DNA of 64,000 nucleotides, taken from the NCBI RefSeq assembly GCF_002742685.1, contig NZ_PEDM01000010.1:1-64000 (forward strand), given 5' to 3'. The notes beneath the pieces were generated by a model. The model was not told where the DNA came from. It saw only the letters and a program-made list of their open reading frames with translations, and ran no database searches. Shown piece by piece: positions 60,377-64,000 of the stretch (positions within the stretch are counted from its first letter, which is position 1; every line of letters starts with the position of its first letter). The stretch comes from Anoxybacillus flavithermus. GTDB taxonomy: Bacteria > Bacillota > Bacilli > Bacillales > Anoxybacillaceae. Position numbers and translations under genes: made by a program.

Positions 60377-61003
60377 TTAATTGAAATCAAGACGGATCAT
60401 TCGAATGCGTTCACCGCCGAAAAGCGATATTGTTTCCGTTCGTTCGTGTTCATCAGTAACGATCTTCACTTCGTATAAGCCTGGGACATATGTCCCGACT
60501 TTCGTCAACGGCACATTCGTTTCTCCAACATAATCGTTGTTAACGAAAATGCGCGCCCCTTTCTCATTTGTTTGTACATAGACGTGATATAACGCGGGCT
60601 CAAATTTGTATGTTCCTTGCGACAATTTCATTAAAAAAATGGGTGGAGTTGACGTTAATCCTTTTATGTAAACTCGATCATCTTTTTGCCGCTCTAACTC
60701 TTTTCTTATATGGTCATAGCCTTCTGGGTGTTGGCGCAAATACACAAAAAGCGGTGAGAGCGACTTGTGATTTAATGGTTCATTAATAAATTGACGCAAC
60801 GTATGTACATCTTCTTGACGCAATGCGATGATGAATTGCTCGATTACTTTTTGCTCATTCGTCTCTCGTTTCACCATTCCCCATGCCCCGACAACACACG
60901 CGCTTACAACGAATAATAAACATGCAAAAACAAATGGTCGTTTTCGTTTTCGTCGTTCGCTTCGTGTCATCGCTTCTTTTTGTAATCCCCCTTGTTCATT
61001 CAC
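60377..61003 (-). CDS. Single-span TcaA-like membrane protein
   Basis: About 208 residues: a Lys/Arg-rich N-terminus, one membrane helix (FVFACLLFVVSACVVGAWG, near residue 27), an extracellular helical region and a C-terminal beta domain with VYVQTNEKGARIFVNNDYVGETNVPL, the pattern of PEGA/TcaA-like domains. The N-terminal zinc ribbon usual in TcaA is missing. GTG 61003 fits GAGGGG nine bases upstream. Function unknown; relatives respond to wall stress. Confidence 0.72.
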   Translation of the reverse strand: MNEQGGLQKEAMTRSERRKRKRPFVFACLLFVVSACVVGAWGMVKRETNEQKVIEQFIIALRQEDVHTLRQFINEPLNHKSLSPLFVYLRQHPEGYDHIRKELERQKDDRVYIKGLTSTPPIFLMKLSQGTYKFEPALYHVYVQTNEKGARIFVNNDYVGETNVPLTKVGTYVPGLYEVKIVTDEHERTETISLFGGERIRMIRLDFN

Positions 61004-61102
61004 GCGTATTTCCCCTCTTTTTCTCATATTTACATCATCATATGTATGAAAAGAAAAGGGAAAATATGAGAAAAAGAAGGGGCTACACACCATATATGTA
61101 CA

Positions 61103-61663
61103 TCACGGTGTGCGCCTTGTCAACGACAACGTCACTGCTTCCCAATACGCCCATTTTTTCTTTTTTGCAAGCCAACCATATCGTCTCAGTTGCCGACTAA
61201 CAAGCAAATGAAACCAACCATGTCCAATGACGACAACGGTTCCCGTTCGAGCATAGTGGACGAGCTGTTGTGCCGCTTTCATCGCTCGCTGCTTTGTTTT
61301 GGTATAAGGCTCCTCTCCATATCCACAAAACCATAACAAGCGCAACAAAATAAGCCACATCCATAGCGGATATACACCTTTCATCCACTTTGGCGGTTGA
61401 GGGAGTGGGGCTTCATTGAGCCATTTGTGCTCCTCAATTGGACTTAGTGGTTGCAATAAAGACGCTGAATGGCGAGCGCGAGCAAGCGAACTAACAAGGA
61501 CGACAGATGCGCATTTTATTTTTTCTTTTGCTTCCGCGTACGATAGAGGCTCGTCATAAACGATTGCCCCATCGTATGCTTTTAACCAGTTGATTAATTG
61601 TTCTCTCGTCATCCATCCGCCTCTTTTACAAACAGGCTTTCCGTGCCGAATGAGAATAATCAT
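61103..61663 (-). CDS. Second histidine phosphatase family protein, atypical
   Basis: A 186-residue phosphatase-fold protein. The N-terminal motif ILIRHGKPVCKRGGWMT carries the catalytic RHG; the second histidine is in VVVIGHGWFHLLVS (near residue 150). A hydrophobic Trp-rich stretch (YPLWMWLILLRLLWFCGYG) lies in the middle, so it may be membrane associated. The ATG overlaps the MFS stop by four bases with GGAGG upstream, so the two genes are coupled. Confidence 0.8.
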   Translation of the reverse strand: MIILIRHGKPVCKRGGWMTREQLINWLKAYDGAIVYDEPLSYAEAKEKIKCASVVLVSSLARARHSASLLQPLSPIEEHKWLNEAPLPQPPKWMKGVYPLWMWLILLRLLWFCGYGEEPYTKTKQRAMKAAQQLVHYARTGTVVVIGHGWFHLLVSRQLRRYGWLAKKKKWAYWEAVTLSLTRRTP

Positions 61664-62901
61664 GCTTGTTTTTCCTCCATCGATCGAAACATAATCGCAT
61701 ACAGCCATGCACTACATATAGCAAGTAACGTTAAGATAAAAAACGTCCAATGATACGCAAAAGGAAGCGTCAAAGCGAGTGGTGCCATCATGCGCCCAAG
61801 AGTAAATCGCAAACTCGCCGCCGCAAAATATTGTCCGCGCATATGTTCAGGTGCTAATTTAGCAACAAACGTTTGTTGTAAGCCGACTGTCATCAGTTCT
61901 GCTAGCGTAAATAAAGCAATTAAAAAGATCATCATCCATAACGATGTAGTTTGACCAAAAAGAAAAATGGCGATTCCGTAAAAAAGTGAAGAAAAGACAA
62001 ACACCCATTTTTCTTTATAGTTTTCCATCCACTTCGTCACAGCTACCGTAAATAAAGCGACAAGCAATCCGTTTTCAGCAATCAAGACACTAAACGCTTT
62101 CTCTCCACTCAGCGAAAGCGACCATGAACCAACAGAAAATAATGTTTGTTTTGAAACAACTTCCTTTATGTAAACAGGAAGTAAAATGTCGAGTTGCATA
62201 AACGTTTGCGCCACAAGAATACCAGCAACAATGAATAAAAGAAATGTACGGTCTTTAGCGATGAGACGGTAATTGTTTAATTGCTCAACAAAAAACATAT
62301 ACCATGTTCCTGTTGTTTTTCTCCATATCGGTGCTGTTTCGTCTAAATAAATAAAAAGAACAGTCGCCACGATCGCACAAAACGTTCCTGCAATTAAAAA
62401 TAAGAAGAAACGATATTCTGGATAAAATATTCCACCAAGTAATGGCCCGATGACAACCATGACGTTATTCATTGTGTAAAACACGGCAAACACGCGACTT
62501 TGATCTTTTTCCGAAACAACATCAGCGACCATCGCTTGACTAGCAGGCCAATAAAGCGAACCACATATGCCTACGAGGGCAAAACAAATAAAACTCATCA
62601 ACGGCGATGAGAATAACGGTGAATTAAATAGAGCAAATAAGAAAAAAGCAAGCGCTTGTCCACATGCTGCAACTACCATCATTTTTTTTCTCCCGAATCG
62701 GTCAGCAAAATACCCACCAAGCAAATTGGCAATCACCGAAAATAATTGTGAAATAGCAAGTAATACGCCTGTTTTTTCTTTACCAAACATCTCTGAAAAA
62801 TAAATAGCGATAAAAGGGAATATCATCCAAAACGTAACTCCAACGAATGATTCCCCAATTAGACGAATGCGTAAGTTTCGATCCCAATCTCGTATTCGCA
62901 T
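61660..62901 (-). CDS. MFS transporter (drug efflux-like)
   Basis: A 413-residue facilitator with twelve helices. The loop-2 motif GGYFADRFGRKKMMVV (near residue 59) is the MFS signature, and helix-5 and 11 sequences fit the multidrug (TetA/YfmO-like) group. ATG 62901 has AAGGGGGG upstream. It is coupled to the atypical histidine phosphatase. The substrate is unknown. Confidence 0.83.
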   Translation of the reverse strand: MRIRDWDRNLRIRLIGESFVGVTFWMIFPFIAIYFSEMFGKEKTGVLLAISQLFSVIANLLGGYFADRFGRKKMMVVAACGQALAFFLFALFNSPLFSSPLMSFICFALVGICGSLYWPASQAMVADVVSEKDQSRVFAVFYTMNNVMVVIGPLLGGIFYPEYRFFLFLIAGTFCAIVATVLFIYLDETAPIWRKTTGTWYMFFVEQLNNYRLIAKDRTFLLFIVAGILVAQTFMQLDILLPVYIKEVVSKQTLFSVGSWSLSLSGEKAFSVLIAENGLLVALFTVAVTKWMENYKEKWVFVFSSLFYGIAIFLFGQTTSLWMMIFLIALFTLAELMTVGLQQTFVAKLAPEHMRGQYFAAASLRFTLGRMMAPLALTLPFAYHWTFFILTLLAICSAWLYAIMFRSMEEKQA

Positions 62902-63028
62902 TGTATCCCCCCTTTTTAAAACAACTATTTTGTTATTATACCATTTTCGTACAAACATTTCGCTAATAAAAAAAGATTGACAAAATGACAGAAAAATAAG
63001 AAAATAAATTCAAAAGGAAGTGAGCACT

Positions 63029-63157
63029 GTGAAAATAGTGAAAAATGTTATTGTTTCATATGCGACGGTTGTGACCATTATTGCATTACTTCCTGCTTTC
63101 TTGATTACAAACGATGTAAGTATTATCGATTCATTTCTTTCGGCAATAAAAGACTAA
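63029..63157 (+). CDS. 42-residue predicted membrane peptide
   Basis: GTG 63029, preceded by AAAGGAAGTGAG, opens a 42-codon frame (MKIVKNVIVSYATVVTIIAL, then LPAFLITNDVSIIDSFLSAIKD) ending TAA at 63157. There is one hydrophobic helix flanked by basic N-terminal and acidic C-terminal residues. It is isolated between genes on the other strand and followed by a strong terminator. I do not recognise a family, but the ribosome site, length and terminator make it credible. Confidence 0.55.
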   Translation: MKIVKNVIVSYATVVTIIALLPAFLITNDVSIIDSFLSAIKD

Positions 63158-63185
63158 ATCTCCTGCCTAGGCAGGAGATTTTTTT
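63156..63185. terminator. Bidirectional terminator
   Basis: AAATCTCCTGCC and its exact complement GGCAGGAGATTT form a near-loopless inverted repeat, followed by T on the plus strand. It overlaps the stop codons of both convergent genes. Confidence 0.85.
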
Positions 63186-64000
63186 ATCCATTTCCACAAT
63201 AACCCACTTTTTGGGGCAATCCATAAAGACACAAAGAAGATGACACCGGTTGATACAGCAATTGCTCCAGAAATAGAGACGTTAAATGCCGTTGCACCCA
63301 TGTAACCGATTGCCGATGCTAACACGCCAATCGTTGCGCTACATATAAGCATCACACTTAGCCGATCTGTCCATAAGTACGCTGTTGCACTCGGTACAAT
63401 GAGCATCGCCACAACTAAAATGGCTCCAACACTATCAAATGAGGCAACAGTCGTTAACGACAACATTCCCATTAATACGTAGTGAATCAGCACGACCGGA
63501 ATTCCAAGCGTAATTGCCATTTCACGATCAAATGAGCTAATTTTTAATTCTTTGTAAGCAAAAACAATAACAAATATATTGATTGCTAAAACAAATCCAA
63601 GCAACCAAATCGCTTTCGGCCCAATACTTTGTCCACAAACTTCCAGCACATCCCACGGCACGAATGCAATCTCACCCATTAGCGCATGTTCGACATCTAA
63701 ATGGACACGATCTGCGAATAAGGAAATGAGGACAACTCCGATGGCAAACAAGCATGTAAACACAACACCGATGGCCGCGTCACTTTGTACCCCTTTTTGA
63801 TGCAACAATTGGACGAGAAATGTCGTAAGCAATCCGACAAGCAAGGCGCCAATGAGCATAGACACCCCTTGCAGTTGATGACTGACCATATACGCCCCCA
63901 CAATCCCTAGCAATACGCTATGGCTGATCGCATCAGATAGCATTGACATCTTTCGTAATACAAGAAATGTACCAACTAATCCACAGTTAATCCCGACAAG
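63167..64000 (-). CDS. Metal (Mn/Zn) ABC transporter permease, 5' end cut by window
   Basis: At least 278 residues of a TroD/MntD/ZnuB-type permease; the frame stays open to the window edge, where LVGINCGLVGTFLVLRKMSML precedes the visible part. About eight membrane segments; HSVLLGIVGAYMV and LIHYVLMGMLSLTTVASFDSVGAILVVAMLIVPSATAYL (here named in parts) match the family. The ATPase and solute-binding genes would lie to the right. Mn is favoured over Zn but not proven. Confidence 0.87.
   Translation of the reverse strand, partial: LVGINCGLVGTFLVLRKMSMLSDAISHSVLLGIVGAYMVSHQLQGVSMLIGALLVGLLTTFLVQLLHQKGVQSDAAIGVVFTCLFAIGVVLISLFADRVHLDVEHALMGEIAFVPWDVLEVCGQSIGPKAIWLLGFVLAINIFVIVFAYKELKISSFDREMAITLGIPVVLIHYVLMGMLSLTTVASFDSVGAILVVAMLIVPSATAYLWTDRLSVMLICSATIGVLASAIGYMGATAFNVSISGAIAVSTGVIFFVSLWIAPKSGLLWKWIKKSPA

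Noticed and set aside
1-64000. CRISPR arrays, tRNA or rRNA genes, insertion sequences and prophage
   Set aside because: No regularly spaced repeats, no cloverleaf or rRNA sequence, and no transposase or phage genes were recognised apart from the intron end at the left edge.

Overview
The window looks like the chromosome of a spore-forming, moderately thermophilic Bacillaceae (Anoxybacillus / Parageobacillus type). The support is: low-GC codon use, strong AGGAGG ribosome sites, spore-coat genes (cotD, cotS, a cotSA-like glycosyltransferase) behind SigK-type promoters, Bacillus-style control sites (TPP riboswitch, FNR, TnrA/GlnR, CodY, Fur, CcpA cre), and a group IIC intron end closely resembling the Oceanobacillus/Geobacillus introns. 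No rRNA, tRNA or CRISPR array was seen. The genus is an inference; no search could be run.

Layout. 1-500: 5' end of a group IIC intron sitting just behind the cotD terminator, cotD, and an uncatalogued 31-codon membrane peptide. 0.7-4.2 kb: a HemAT oxygen-sensing chemoreceptor in one operon with an unknown protein, an RsbW-like kinase and a STAS protein; a receiver-PP2C phosphatase converges on them, completing a partner-switching set. 4.3-8.3 kb: a crotonase, TPP-riboswitch-controlled thiM-thiE, and hcp behind a textbook FNR site. 8.3-12.7 kb: a nuclease lipoprotein, a phosphatase, and a tightly packed nosD-nosL-nosY-nosF cluster with no nosZ in view. 12.8-17.3 kb: a PAS/GGDEF/EAL protein and a czrA-cadA-like metal efflux operon. 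17.3-20.6 kb: amtB with triple TnrA-like boxes, followed not by glnK but by a DUF294 GlnD-like nucleotidyltransferase and a DnaQ-like exonuclease. 20.6-29.2 kb: a permease, endonuclease I, an MBL hydrolase, a heterodimeric ABC exporter and an FAD oxidoreductase.

29.2-36.6 kb is the most interesting part, a spore-surface district: cotS and a glycosyltransferase, a duplicated Cys-Cys-rich protein, and two divergently transcribed proteins sharing a domain that resembles the endospore-appendage (Ena, DUF3992) core, each with a SigK-like promoter. An orphan DnaA domain I protein and a Fur-boxed DUF1450 protein follow.

36.7-43.6 kb: menC with an unknown partner, then a complete branched-chain amino acid ABC transporter (livJHMGF) with CodY-like boxes. 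43.8-53.2 kb: a XylFGH-type sugar ABC transporter with its own sensor set (membrane-anchored binding protein, LytS-like kinase, YesN-type regulator), three cre sites and an adjacent chemoreceptor. 53.3-64 kb: a Ktr potassium channel subunit, two MFS transporters, a coenzyme A-disulfide reductase with two extra rhodaneses, telA-xpaC, a TcaA-like protein, a second histidine phosphatase, a 42-codon membrane peptide, and the 3' part of a Mn/Zn ABC permease cut by the window edge.
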